DNA of 64,000 bases from Mucilaginibacter yixingensis (GTDB lineage: Bacteria > Bacteroidota > Bacteroidia > Sphingobacteriales > Sphingobacteriaceae), in assembly GCF_041080815.1 (NCBI RefSeq), contig NZ_CP160205.1, positions 1,860,001 through 1,924,000 on the forward strand, written 5' to 3'. Below are positions 8,328 through 16,471 of the stretch, in pieces. Position 1 is the first letter of the stretch, and each line of letters begins with the position of its first letter. A program made the position numbers and the translations under genes. The notes below the pieces were generated by a model, which was not told the origin of the DNA, did no database searches, and worked only from the letters and a program-made list of their open reading frames with translations.

Positions 8328-9860
8328 ATGAAGCCGGAAACGAAATATAAAGGAAGTTTAAAACTATCTGCTATAGGTGATGCATTAGGATGGATGACAG
8401 AATTTGAAAAGACAGCCGATAGTGTTCTAAATAGATTTGGGGTGCCTAAAATTGAACGTTTTTATAATTGGGAAAAAAAAGTTGGCGGACGTTTTTACGG
8501 TTTTGTAGATAAAATTAAGGCTGGCTCTTATTCAGATGACACGCAATTACTTATGGCTGTAGCGAGAAGTATTAAAAGCGATGGCACCACAGATCACAAT
8601 TATTTCGCTAAAACAGAACTTCCCAATTGGCTGGACTATGCCCGTGGAGGGGGGCGAACTGTTAAAGCTGCCGCTCAAAAAATTTCGAGAAAATCAGCTC
8701 AGTGGAATGCTAATTTTTTTCTTTACAAGGCAGGAGAAGAAACATTTGATTATAAGCAAAGTGGAGCTAATGGCGCCGCAATGAGAGTATTGCCGATAGC
8801 TTTAGCAAATATTGGTAACATTGAAAAAATAAAAGAAGATATATTTTGTAATAGTATAATTACCCACGGACACCCTCGTGCTATCATAGGTGCGATGCTA
8901 TACGGGTATGCTATTAATCAAATCATTGTCTGCCGTCCTGAAAAATTCAATTGGGAATCCTTTTTAATTCAAATTGGGTCCGATTTTCAAGATAAGTTTA
9001 ACCTGTCTTTTTTTAAAAATCCATATTTAAAAGCTTGGTTAAACGAATGGAATAAATCAAGTGTAGAAAGATTTGAAACTTCGTACGATGCCACTTTATT
9101 AGAGGTTCAAAACCAACTACGATATATTTATCAAAGTCTTAAACATGGGATTTCGATAGAAGAAACTTTGTTAAAATTAGGTTGCATATCTAGAGAGACA
9201 AAAGGCTCTGGAACTGCCACTGTGCTTGCCGGATTATATTTCACTTTGAAATTCCATGACAAACCTTTGGTAGGCATTATAGAAGCTGTTAATAGTTTAG
9301 GAACTGACACTGATTCAATCGCATCGTTTACAGGCGGATTGATTGGTGCATTACATGGACAAAATATTATTCCCGATAAATGGCAAGTAGTTCAAGATGA
9401 GAAATATCTTAATACATTAGCAGAACGGTTATTGCAAATTTCTGAAGACCGTTTGAAAGAGCCCCCCCCACAAGTAACTTTTAATCTTAAAAGACTTAAT
9501 GATGCTCCAATAGATGATTTTAATGAAAACGATTTTGTGGAATTTTTTCCTTTAGGAAAAGGAGTTATAACCAATATTGAAAGGCAACCCACATTAACAA
9601 AGGGCAAGTATAATTTGATAATGGAAATTAAGTTTGATTCAGAGCAAACCATCATTTTTTCAAAATTATATGAAAACCCAGATGTCGCTAAAAACCCAAA
9701 TCAACTCCATTATAAAAGCGACTTAGATATAATTACACTTGCAAAAAAAAAGTTAGAACCAGAGATTTTTAACAGAGTTAAAGATTTTCTAAATAAAAAG
9801 GCTCCTAAAGACTTAATAGATGTTTTAAGTTTAATATTTCAAAGTAAGAACTGGAATTAA
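8328..9860 (+). CDS. ADP-ribosylglycohydrolase, probable antitoxin of the DarT-like gene
   Basis: Removes ADP-ribose from a modified target. The family signatures are all present: AIGDALGWM near residue 15-23, metal-binding YSDDTQ (S69-D70-D71-T72), GANGAAMRVLP, ITHGHPRAI, and the second metal site GTDTDSIAS (residues 325-333). A non-catalytic tail of about 125 residues (from about 385) follows the enzyme domain and resembles nothing I know; it might bind the toxin or DNA. The gene begins 3 nt after the DarT-like remnant. Known DarT partners are DarG macrodomains or NADAR proteins; an ARH-fold partner is an inferred third arrangement. The enzyme itself appears complete. Confidence 0.88.
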   Translation: MKPETKYKGSLKLSAIGDALGWMTEFEKTADSVLNRFGVPKIERFYNWEKKVGGRFYGFVDKIKAGSYSDDTQLLMAVARSIKSDGTTDHNYFAKTELPNWLDYARGGGRTVKAAAQKISRKSAQWNANFFLYKAGEETFDYKQSGANGAAMRVLPIALANIGNIEKIKEDIFCNSIITHGHPRAIIGAMLYGYAINQIIVCRPEKFNWESFLIQIGSDFQDKFNLSFFKNPYLKAWLNEWNKSSVERFETSYDATLLEVQNQLRYIYQSLKHGISIEETLLKLGCISRETKGSGTATVLAGLYFTLKFHDKPLVGIIEAVNSLGTDTDSIASFTGGLIGALHGQNIIPDKWQVVQDEKYLNTLAERLLQISEDRLKEPPPQVTFNLKRLNDAPIDDFNENDFVEFFPLGKGVITNIERQPTLTKGKYNLIMEIKFDSEQTIIFSKLYENPDVAKNPNQLHYKSDLDIITLAKKKLEPEIFNRVKDFLNKKAPKDLIDVLSLIFQSKNWN

Positions 9861-9900
9861 ATAAAATGAGTTTAGGGTCCAATCTAAACTCATTTTATTT
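9859..9900. terminator. Strong bidirectional terminator
   Basis: A perfect 17-bp inverted repeat (9859-9875 and 9884-9900) with an 8-nt loop, bounded by A and T tracts, overlapping the stop codon of the ADP-ribosylglycohydrolase gene. It should end the toxin-antitoxin transcript. Confidence 0.85.
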
Positions 9901-9933
9901 ATACCAATGTGCATGTTTTTACTGAGTTAAAAG

Positions 9934-9965
9934 TGACCCCGGAGAGGCTCGAACTCTCGACCCAT
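9934..9965 (-). pseudogene. 3' half of a tRNA-Lys (T arm and acceptor strand)
   Basis: Read on the minus strand this has a T arm GAGAG-TTCGAGC-CTCTC followed by acceptor strand CGGGGTC and discriminator A. The acceptor strand pairs fully (one G-T) with the 5' half at 10156-10194. The bases just before it (TTTTAT) do not restore the anticodon stem. This is a detached 3' tRNA half, typical of an att-site duplication left by an integrative element. Confidence 0.75.
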
Positions 9966-10003
9966 AAAAGGGGAAGGCAGAACTTTAAAATCACCTCTAT
10001 TAA

Positions 10004-10026
10004 GTGCGTCTTCAAACAGTGCGTCA
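10004..10026. repeat. GTGCGTC pair, putative integrase arm sites
   Basis: GTGCGTC at 10004 and GTGCGTCA at 10019, 15 bp apart, in the same orientation as the repeats at the integrase start (55-90). Together they suggest the two ends of one element. Confidence 0.55.
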
Positions 10027-10047
10027 CTAAGCCCCAAAATATTTGAA

Positions 10048-10094
10048 AATCAGGCTAAAATTTCCTACCTTTAAGGCAAGCATTTAGCCTGATT
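10048..10094. repeat. 12-bp perfect inverted repeat inside the tRNA insert
   Basis: AATCAGGCTAAA at 10048-10059 and its exact reverse complement at 10083-10094, with a 23-bp loop. It lies inside the roughly 190-bp segment that splits the tRNA-Lys. It could be a terminator or a structured recombination site. Confidence 0.6.
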
Positions 10095-10155
10095 CTGTAT
10101 CAAAAATGCTGTTTTTACTACTTTAGACCGGGAAGCTTTTTACAACCTCCTCTCC

Positions 10156-10194
10156 ATTAAGAGTCATTTGCTCTACCAGCTGAGCTACGGAGTC
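10156..10194 (-). tRNA. 5' half of tRNA-Lys(CTT), interrupted after position 39
   Basis: On the minus strand: acceptor GACTCCG, D arm GCTC-AGCTGGTA-GAGC, anticodon stem AATGA and loop CTCTTAA with anticodon CTT (Lys). After T39 the sequence leaves the tRNA consensus, and the matching T arm is found only about 190 bp downstream at 9934-9965. As it stands the gene cannot give a normal tRNA unless the insert is removed. Another intact copy is expected elsewhere. Confidence 0.7.
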
Positions 10195-10199
10195 TGGTG

Positions 10200-10221
10200 C
10201 TCCCCGCAATTTGGCGGGGAG
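10200..10221. terminator. GC-rich hairpin upstream of the tRNA remnant
   Basis: CTCCCCGC (10200-10207) pairs with GCGGGGAG (10214-10221) with a 6-nt loop. It may terminate a transcript entering from either side; no T-run follows it, so function is uncertain. Confidence 0.45.
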
Positions 10222-10411
10222 TCAAATATACATTAATCAAAATGAAACCATCAAGTGTTGTTTTTACTTTGGTAGCATTATGGTAATATCAAATTAACCC
10301 ATGGTTGCTGTTGGTGCCCGGTAAAGAGCGCAACAAACCATGGCAATTTCTTGCAATAAAAAATAATGAGGTAGGGAGTACCCTTGGTTTATAAATTTAA
10401 GACAGTAAAAA

Positions 10412-10696
10412 TTAAGCGTGTTCAATCACCAGGTCACCTAATGAAATGTGTAGCAGGCTGCAAATTTCAGTAAGGGTTTCCAGGGTCATGTCGCGGGTGC
10501 CAGATAAGAAATCTCTTACCGAATGCAGTTCTGTGCGTATGCGCTCACCAAATTGCTGGCGGGTAAGGCCGGTTTCTTTTAGCAGGTGTTCAACCCTGTC
10601 GGCTACAGCTAAGCGGTGCTCGCCGTGCAGCAAATCTGATGGATTTAGTTTGTGAAAGATGTGCTCAAAAAATGAGCTGATGTTTTCCGTTTTCAT
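10412..10696 (-). CDS. XRE family helix-turn-helix protein
   Basis: The domain is ADRVEHLLKETGLTRQQFGERI...SVRDFLSGTRDMTLETLTEICSLL, a typical helix-turn-helix of the Cro/C1 class with a C-terminal dimerisation segment. I chose the start at 10696 (MKTENISSFFEHIF), giving 94 residues, because the upstream extension to 10735 is a weak, non-conserved stretch. It stands alone between the element border and the glycan genes, in the opposite orientation to GH31. It could be a HigA-like antitoxin without an adjacent toxin or a solitary regulator; there is no evidence to decide. Confidence 0.75.
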   Translation of the reverse strand: MKTENISSFFEHIFHKLNPSDLLHGEHRLAVADRVEHLLKETGLTRQQFGERIRTELHSVRDFLSGTRDMTLETLTEICSLLHISLGDLVIEHA

Positions 10697-11003
10697 AGCG
10701 TTCATGTAGATGTTTATGCACAAATTAGTAAACACATTTTACAATGCCAAGCTTTTAACATGAAATTTAGATGAAAATGTTGTAAAGTTATTGAGTCTTA
10801 GAGGTGTAGGGCAATGGGAACTGTGGCCAACGCGTACACAGCCTAAATTAGTAGATAAAATTGTACACAATAGGGCAAAAATGGTATAGCGTCTTTTAAA
10901 TGGATAATGCCAAATTTGTTAACGGCGGTAAGCGAAAAAAACAGTCTAGCCGTTGTAAAAACCAATTATTATAAGCCTACATCTGCATTAAATAAAGCAA
11001 AGT
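10697..11003. other. Intergenic promoter region before GH31
   Basis: About 300 AT-rich bases between two divergent genes. Complementary segments AACGGC (about 10920) and GCCGTT (about 10950) could form a weak hairpin. No further ORF is supported. Promoters for both neighbours should lie here. Confidence 0.35.
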
Positions 11004-13565
11004 ATGGACACTCCACGTAGCATCATTTGGCAACAAGCGAATAATCGTGTTATTATAAATACTGACGATGGTTTTTTGACCATTTATTTGTTAGACGAAG
11101 GCGCCGCACGGGTGCGATTTACCCGTACAAGCGAAGATCCATCGCCCAGTCTGATATTAGAGAACTGCGTTTTCAACCCTTCTTTTAAGGTGAAAGAGGA
11201 GGATCAAAAGTTATCTATCAATTTAAAGAAACTCAAAGTAGTTTTTGATCAAACAACCAACGCACTTACCTTTTACGACGGACAAGAGAACCTGCTGTTA
11301 GCCGAAAAGCCTAACAGTCGTCAATTGAGTGAAAGCACTATTCAAGGCGAGGCTTGCCTGGCTGCCGAACAGCAATTTCTATCAGACCCTACAGAAAAGA
11401 TTTTCGGTATGGGGCAGTTTCAGGATGGGTACCTTGATATAAAAGGCCTACCGCGCCGGTTAACACAGGTAAACTCACAGATTGCTATTCCGTTTTATAC
11501 CTCTAATAAGGGCTATGCTTTATTGTGGCACAACTACGGTTTAACAGATTTTAATCCGGCTGATGAGCAGATTACATTCAGTAAGTCGGCCACAAGGATC
11601 AGCTCGCCAGAAAAGATTTTAGTAACCACCGCCGAAGGTACGCAAGAAGAAACCCGGTTGGAAGGCTTATTTACAGCCGAATTTGAAACGAAGGAAACCG
11701 GCAAGTACGCTTTCCTGCTCGATGTTGGCCAGAAAATGGCACGCGGCTACCGCGTTACGGTAGATCGACGCGCAGTTATTGATTACAAGAATTTTTGGCT
11801 GCCGCCTACCATCAGTTGGTTTGATGATTTGGAAGGTGGCATGCACGATGTCACTTTTACAGGGCAGGAGAGTGATGCGCCTGTTATTTATTACCGTAAA
11901 GTTGAACATACAACCACCCTGCGTTCGCCTGTTGCTGATGCCGTGGATTACGTGGTTTTTGCCGGCAAGGCTGACGAAGCGATAGGTAGTTATCGTCGTC
12001 TGGCCGGACCGATGCCTATGCTACCGCAGTGGGCGCTGGGTTATATTCATTGTCGCGAACGCTATAAATCGCAGGATGAAATTCTGGATAATACCCGCCA
12101 GTTTCGCGAGCGTAATTTGCCCATGGACATGATTGTGCAGGATTGGCAGTACTGGGGCAAATACGGCTGGAACGCCATGCAGTTTGATGAACAGCATTAT
12201 CCTGACCCCGAGAAGATGGTGCAGGATATTCATAGCCTGAACGCCAGGTTAATGGTATCGGTATGGTCTAAAATTGATCCAACATCAGAGGTGGGGCAGG
12301 AGTTTACCCGTCGTGATCTTTTTATAAAAGATACCCAGTGGGTTGATTTTTACAAGCCGGAGGCTGCCGCTTTGTATTGGGAGCAGTTCAGCAAGCGCTT
12401 ACTCTCTACCGGCATTGATGCCTGGTGGCAGGATGCTACCGAGCCCGAGAATGACGATCTGGAGGGTCGCCGCATTGGGGAGGGGCAAATTCCTGGCGAA
12501 ACCTACCGACTCATCTATCCACTATTGGTTACCAAAACCGTTTACGAGGGTTCGCGGCGTGATAGGCCGGGGCAGCGCGTCTTTATCCTCTCGCGCAGTG
12601 CTTATCCCGGCGCGCAGCGTTATGCCGTGGCCACTTGGTCTGGCGATATTGGTAACGATTGGGAAGCCATGCGCAAACAACTGGCCGCGGGCCTGAGTTA
12701 CATGGCATCGGGCATGCCATGGTGGACGTTTGATGCAGGCGGTTTCTTCCGCCCGGGCGATGGACAATATAAGGATCCTGATTATCACGAGACATTTTTA
12801 CGCTGGTTGCAGCTATCTGTATTTATGCCATTAATGCGTGTACATGGTTACATGACCGATACCGAATTTTGGCACTACGGAGAGGCTGTTACCACACATG
12901 CCCGCAACTACCTCAATCTGCGTTACCGCTTGTTGCCTTATATCTATAGTGAAGCAGCCCGCGTTAATAATGGCTATACGCTGATGCGCCCGCTGGTTAT
13001 GGATTTTGCTGCTGACGATATTGCAACCGGTCTGACGGATCAGTTTATGTTCGGGCCATCAATCATGGTGGCACCGGTCTTACGTCCGGCGGTGGCCGAA
13101 CGCAGCGTTTATTTGCCTGCGCACAAAGGCGGCTGGATTGATTTCTGGACCGGGCAGCGGTATGAAGGCGAAACGGATGTAGACGCCACCGCTACTTTAG
13201 ATCATATACCTTTATTTATTAAAGCAGGGGGCATCATCCCAATGGGGCCGGTAAAGCAGTATGCTGCCCAGTACCCTGATGCACCTGTCGAACTACATAT
13301 TTATACCGGCGCCAGTGGCATGTTTACCCTTTATGAAGATGATGGCGAAACATTTGCCTATGAAGATCGTGCCCATGCATCCATCAAAATAACCTGGAAC
13401 GAGGAAGATCAGCATCTAAAGATAGGAAAGCGTGAAGGCAGCTTTGAAGGAATGCCCGCTACAAAAACTTTCCATATTATTTGGGTGACCCAAGGCTTCG
13501 GCAGGGATGTTGAGGCAGAGGAAGTGATTTATAATGGAGAAGAGGTCATTATCATAAAGTCTTGA
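11004..13565 (+). CDS. GH31 alpha-xylosidase/alpha-glucosidase with PA14 insert
   Basis: Retaining glycoside hydrolase of 853 residues. The N-terminal beta-sandwich (about 1-210) is followed by a PA14-like insert (about 215-305, GLFTAEFETKETGKYAF) of the kind found in Bacteroides xyloglucan alpha-xylosidase. Then comes the TIM barrel with QDWQYWGKYGWN, the nucleophile Asp477 in WWQDATEPE and the probable acid/base Asp548 in WSGDIG, and C-terminal beta domains. No signal peptide is visible (MDTPRSIIWQQ), so it may act in the cytoplasm on imported oligosaccharides. The PA14 insert favours xyloglucan-type alpha-xylosides as substrate, but substrate is inference. A hairpin terminator follows. Confidence 0.9.
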   Translation: MDTPRSIIWQQANNRVIINTDDGFLTIYLLDEGAARVRFTRTSEDPSPSLILENCVFNPSFKVKEEDQKLSINLKKLKVVFDQTTNALTFYDGQENLLLAEKPNSRQLSESTIQGEACLAAEQQFLSDPTEKIFGMGQFQDGYLDIKGLPRRLTQVNSQIAIPFYTSNKGYALLWHNYGLTDFNPADEQITFSKSATRISSPEKILVTTAEGTQEETRLEGLFTAEFETKETGKYAFLLDVGQKMARGYRVTVDRRAVIDYKNFWLPPTISWFDDLEGGMHDVTFTGQESDAPVIYYRKVEHTTTLRSPVADAVDYVVFAGKADEAIGSYRRLAGPMPMLPQWALGYIHCRERYKSQDEILDNTRQFRERNLPMDMIVQDWQYWGKYGWNAMQFDEQHYPDPEKMVQDIHSLNARLMVSVWSKIDPTSEVGQEFTRRDLFIKDTQWVDFYKPEAAALYWEQFSKRLLSTGIDAWWQDATEPENDDLEGRRIGEGQIPGETYRLIYPLLVTKTVYEGSRRDRPGQRVFILSRSAYPGAQRYAVATWSGDIGNDWEAMRKQLAAGLSYMASGMPWWTFDAGGFFRPGDGQYKDPDYHETFLRWLQLSVFMPLMRVHGYMTDTEFWHYGEAVTTHARNYLNLRYRLLPYIYSEAARVNNGYTLMRPLVMDFAADDIATGLTDQFMFGPSIMVAPVLRPAVAERSVYLPAHKGGWIDFWTGQRYEGETDVDATATLDHIPLFIKAGGIIPMGPVKQYAAQYPDAPVELHIYTGASGMFTLYEDDGETFAYEDRAHASIKITWNEEDQHLKIGKREGSFEGMPATKTFHIIWVTQGFGRDVEAEEVIYNGEEVIIIKS

Positions 13566-13590
13566 TAGATTAATTTGTTAAAGTATTTAG

Positions 13591-13619
13591 AAGGCCGGCT
13601 GAAATATGCTGGCCTTTTT
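13591..13619 (+). terminator. Terminator after GH31
   Basis: AAGGCCGGC pairs with GCTGGCCTT (one G-T) around an 8-nt loop, followed by a T run. It lies 26 bp past the GH31 stop. Confidence 0.75.
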
Positions 13620-13728
13620 GGTTTGAAATAGCGGAACTGTAGTTAGGTTTTTTAGGCTGATAGTATTTGAACCTTTTAGGTCAGATTTTTGACTTCGGGA
13701 AATTCATCAGAAAATATATTTGCAATAT

Positions 13729-13742
13729 TACAATCGATTGTA
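13729..13742. promoter_or_regulatory. Palindrome with central CG upstream of GH95
   Basis: TACAATCGATTGTA is a perfect 14-bp palindrome 78 bp before the GH95 start. A symmetric AT-rich site with central CG is the usual form of LacI-family operators, which control sugar catabolism. No LacI gene is in the window. Confidence 0.45.
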
Positions 13743-13803
13743 TTTTTAACAGCAAATTATAACCAATCGCCTTTAAAGATGACATCTTAATGTGGCGTAA
13801 CAT

Positions 13804-13818
13804 AAACCTAAAATAAAC
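13804..13818 (+). promoter_or_regulatory. A-rich leader shared with the PL22-like gene
   Basis: AAACCTAAAATAAAC ends 1 nt before the GTG start of GH95. The identical 15-mer occurs at 41209-41223, 5 nt before the PL22-like gene. A-rich leaders take the place of Shine-Dalgarno sites in Bacteroidetes; the identity suggests a common leader of glycan genes. Confidence 0.45.
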
Positions 13819-13819
13819 T

Positions 13820-16291
13820 GTGAGCAAAAAGAATCACCTTTTGTTATTGGCGGCGGGCATAGCTTTGTCGTTAAGCGCCCGGGCGCAGCAAAGCCTTACT
13901 TTATGGTACAACAAACCAGCCGTGAGCTGGAACGAAGCGTTACCTATTGGCAATGGCCGGCTGGCGGGCATGATATTCGGTCAGCCCGATAACGAGCAAA
14001 TTCAGCTAAATGAAGAGACTGTTTGGGCCGGCGGACCGCACAACAACGTTAACCCCGATGCCGGCGCTGTAGTGCCCGAATTACGTAAGCTGATCTACGA
14101 GAAGAAATTTGTAGAAGCGCAAGCCCTGGCCAACGCCAAAATGTTTTCCAAACAAAATGGGATGCCTTACCAAACTGTGGGTAGCCTGTTTATTAAATTT
14201 CCGGGGGCGGGCGAGGCAACTGGCTATCGCCGCGATTTGGATATTAGCAAGGCCATAGCCAGCGTAAGTTTTACCCGCAACGGCGTTCATTTTAAACGTG
14301 AGATGTTTGCCTCATTTACAGATCAGGCTATCATTGTTCGCCTAACGGCAGATAGACCAAACGCTATCACCTGCGATCTGCATTTTGAAACACCAATGCT
14401 TATTCATCGGGCATCAGTATCAAATAATAAGCTCATACTTGATGGCACAGGCGGCGACAGGAGCGAGATAGCCGGTGCGGTAAAATACCAGGCGCAAGTA
14501 AAAGCGCTGACCGACGGTGGTAAAGTAACCTATGCCGATTCTACCGTCAGCATCAGCAAAGCAACCACGGCTACCATCTATATAGCCATGGGCAGCAACT
14601 TTAAAAACTATCACGATGTTAGCGGTAATGCCGAAGCTAAAACCACCGCTTATCTGGATAAAGCCATTAAGGTGCCTTATCAGCAGGCTATCAGCAGTCA
14701 TACCGCTTTTTATAAGCGCTATTTTGATCGTGTTAAATTCAATTTGGGTGATGCCAAAACGCCGGATGCGCCTACCGATGAAAGGATAGACAATTTTGGT
14801 AAAAATCATGACCTCTCGCTCGTAACGCTTTATTACCAATTTGGGCGTTACTTGCTCATCAGTGCATCGCAGCCGGGTAACCAGGCCGCCAACCTGCAGG
14901 GCAAGTGGAATGATAAAGTATCGCCGCCGTGGGGTGGCAAGTATACCATCAACATTAATACCGAGATGAACTACTGGCCGGCCGAGGAAACCAACCTTTC
15001 GGAACTGACCGAACCGCTGGTACATTTGATCAAAGATCTGTCTGTGACCGGGCAGCAAAGTGCTACCCAGATGTACCATGCACGTGGCTGGATGGCGCAT
15101 CACAATACCGATATCTGGCGTATTTCTGGCCAGGTTGACAAAGCTTTTTATGGCATCTTCCCAACCGGTGGCGCCTGGCTTACCCAGCACCTGTGGGAGC
15201 ATTACCTGTATACCGGCGATAAGCAATTTCTGCGCGATATTTACCCGGTGCTAAAAGGCGCATCAACTTATTTTGTAGACGCCCTGCAAGAGGAGCCAGA
15301 TCATCATTGGCTGGTGGTATCGCCGTCCATGTCGCCTGAGCATAATTTCCTGAGCGATAAAACGGTGGGAGCCGTGTCGTTAACATCAGGCACAACGATG
15401 GATAACCAGATCTTGTTCGATCTGTTTAACAATACCATCGCGGCAGCAAAAACTTTAAATACCGACGCTGCTTTTGCCGATACGTTGAAAACCAAGCTTG
15501 ACAGACTGCCGCCTATGCAAATTGGCAAATGGGGACAACTGCAGGAGTGGATGCAGGATTGGGACATTAAAGGCGATCAGCATCGTCATATCTCGCAATT
15601 GTTTGGTCTGTTTCCGGGCAAGCAAGTGTCGCCTTACAAGCACCCTGAACTTTCTGAAGCTTCAAAAAATATGTTGAACAGCAGGGGAGATCAATCTACC
15701 GGATGGTCTATGGGCTGGAAGGTTAATTTCTGGGCCCGCCTGTTGGATGGTAACCATGCCTGGAAACTAATTACAGATCAGCTGCGCCTGGTATCACCGT
15801 CGGTTACCTCTGGTCAGGGAGGTGGTACCTATCCAAATATGTTTGACGCGCACCCGCCGTTCCAGATTGATGGCAACTTTGGCTGTACTGCCGGTATGAC
15901 CGAGATGTTGATGCAAAGTTATGACGGAGACATTCACCTGCTACCGGCTTTGCCTGACGAGTGGAAAAGTGGCTCTATCTCTGGCCTGGTTACCCGTGGC
16001 GGTTTTGTGTTGGATATAGACTGGGCAAACGGAAAGATCACCAAGCTTAAAATTACATCACGCATTGGCGGCAACTGCCGTTTGCGCGTAAACAATACTT
16101 TGAAACCATCCGGTAACTTTAAGCTGGAAACAGCTAATGGCACCAACAGCAATCCACTGTTTCAGACGGCCGATATTAAGGAGCCGGTTATTGTAGATAA
16201 AAGTCAGCTGAAAGGTTACCCGGTTAATAACGGTCAGCTTTATGACCTGCAAACGCAACCCGGCATGAGCTATACACTCATTGGCGGTTAA
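13820..16291 (+). CDS. GH95 family glycosidase (alpha-L-fucosidase/galactosidase type)
   Basis: Exported enzyme of 823 residues. A GTG start gives MSKKNHLLLLAAGIALSLSARAQ, a clear signal peptide. The mature N-terminus has the GH95 signature LPIGNGRLAGMIFG and QLNEETVWAGGP, then the alpha/alpha-toroid with NLQGKWND, NTEMNYWPAEETNL, and GWKVNFWARLLDGNHAW and QIDGNFGCTAGMTEML near the C-terminus. GH95 enzymes release alpha-1,2-L-fucose from xyloglucan or glycans, and some act on L-galactose of rhamnogalacturonan II. Pectin-related neighbours (CE8, GH106) fit the plant cell wall. It is followed by a hairpin terminator, so it is probably monocistronic. Confidence 0.92.
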   Translation: MSKKNHLLLLAAGIALSLSARAQQSLTLWYNKPAVSWNEALPIGNGRLAGMIFGQPDNEQIQLNEETVWAGGPHNNVNPDAGAVVPELRKLIYEKKFVEAQALANAKMFSKQNGMPYQTVGSLFIKFPGAGEATGYRRDLDISKAIASVSFTRNGVHFKREMFASFTDQAIIVRLTADRPNAITCDLHFETPMLIHRASVSNNKLILDGTGGDRSEIAGAVKYQAQVKALTDGGKVTYADSTVSISKATTATIYIAMGSNFKNYHDVSGNAEAKTTAYLDKAIKVPYQQAISSHTAFYKRYFDRVKFNLGDAKTPDAPTDERIDNFGKNHDLSLVTLYYQFGRYLLISASQPGNQAANLQGKWNDKVSPPWGGKYTININTEMNYWPAEETNLSELTEPLVHLIKDLSVTGQQSATQMYHARGWMAHHNTDIWRISGQVDKAFYGIFPTGGAWLTQHLWEHYLYTGDKQFLRDIYPVLKGASTYFVDALQEEPDHHWLVVSPSMSPEHNFLSDKTVGAVSLTSGTTMDNQILFDLFNNTIAAAKTLNTDAAFADTLKTKLDRLPPMQIGKWGQLQEWMQDWDIKGDQHRHISQLFGLFPGKQVSPYKHPELSEASKNMLNSRGDQSTGWSMGWKVNFWARLLDGNHAWKLITDQLRLVSPSVTSGQGGGTYPNMFDAHPPFQIDGNFGCTAGMTEMLMQSYDGDIHLLPALPDEWKSGSISGLVTRGGFVLDIDWANGKITKLKITSRIGGNCRLRVNNTLKPSGNFKLETANGTNSNPLFQTADIKEPVIVDKSQLKGYPVNNGQLYDLQTQPGMSYTLIGG

Positions 16292-16309
16292 TATTTTTTG
16301 GAACAAAAA

Positions 16310-16348
16310 AACAAAAGCCATGTGATATGCCATCGCATGGCTTTTGTT
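16310..16348 (+). terminator. Terminator after GH95
   Basis: AACAAAAGCCATG (16310-16322) pairs perfectly with 16336-16348; a T-rich 3' arm follows. It sits 19 bp past the GH95 stop. Confidence 0.8.
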
Positions 16349-16471
16349 TAAAACCGGGGAAATAACAAATCGGATGTAACCCCCGCCCTGAGGGCAAAAT
16401 TGTTGTTACTCAGCTCAGCCTCGGTGATAAAAAATCTAACTTAACACCCCCATAATAACCAAACCGAAAAC

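Noticed and set aside
9967-10155. Group I intron in tRNA-Lys
   Set aside because: The two halves do not restore an anticodon stem when joined, and no conserved intron core could be recognised by eye; the GTGCGTC pair fits an att site better.
14420-15226. 268-residue antisense ORF inside GH95
   Set aside because: Lies entirely opposite the strongly conserved glycosidase and shows no domain of its own.
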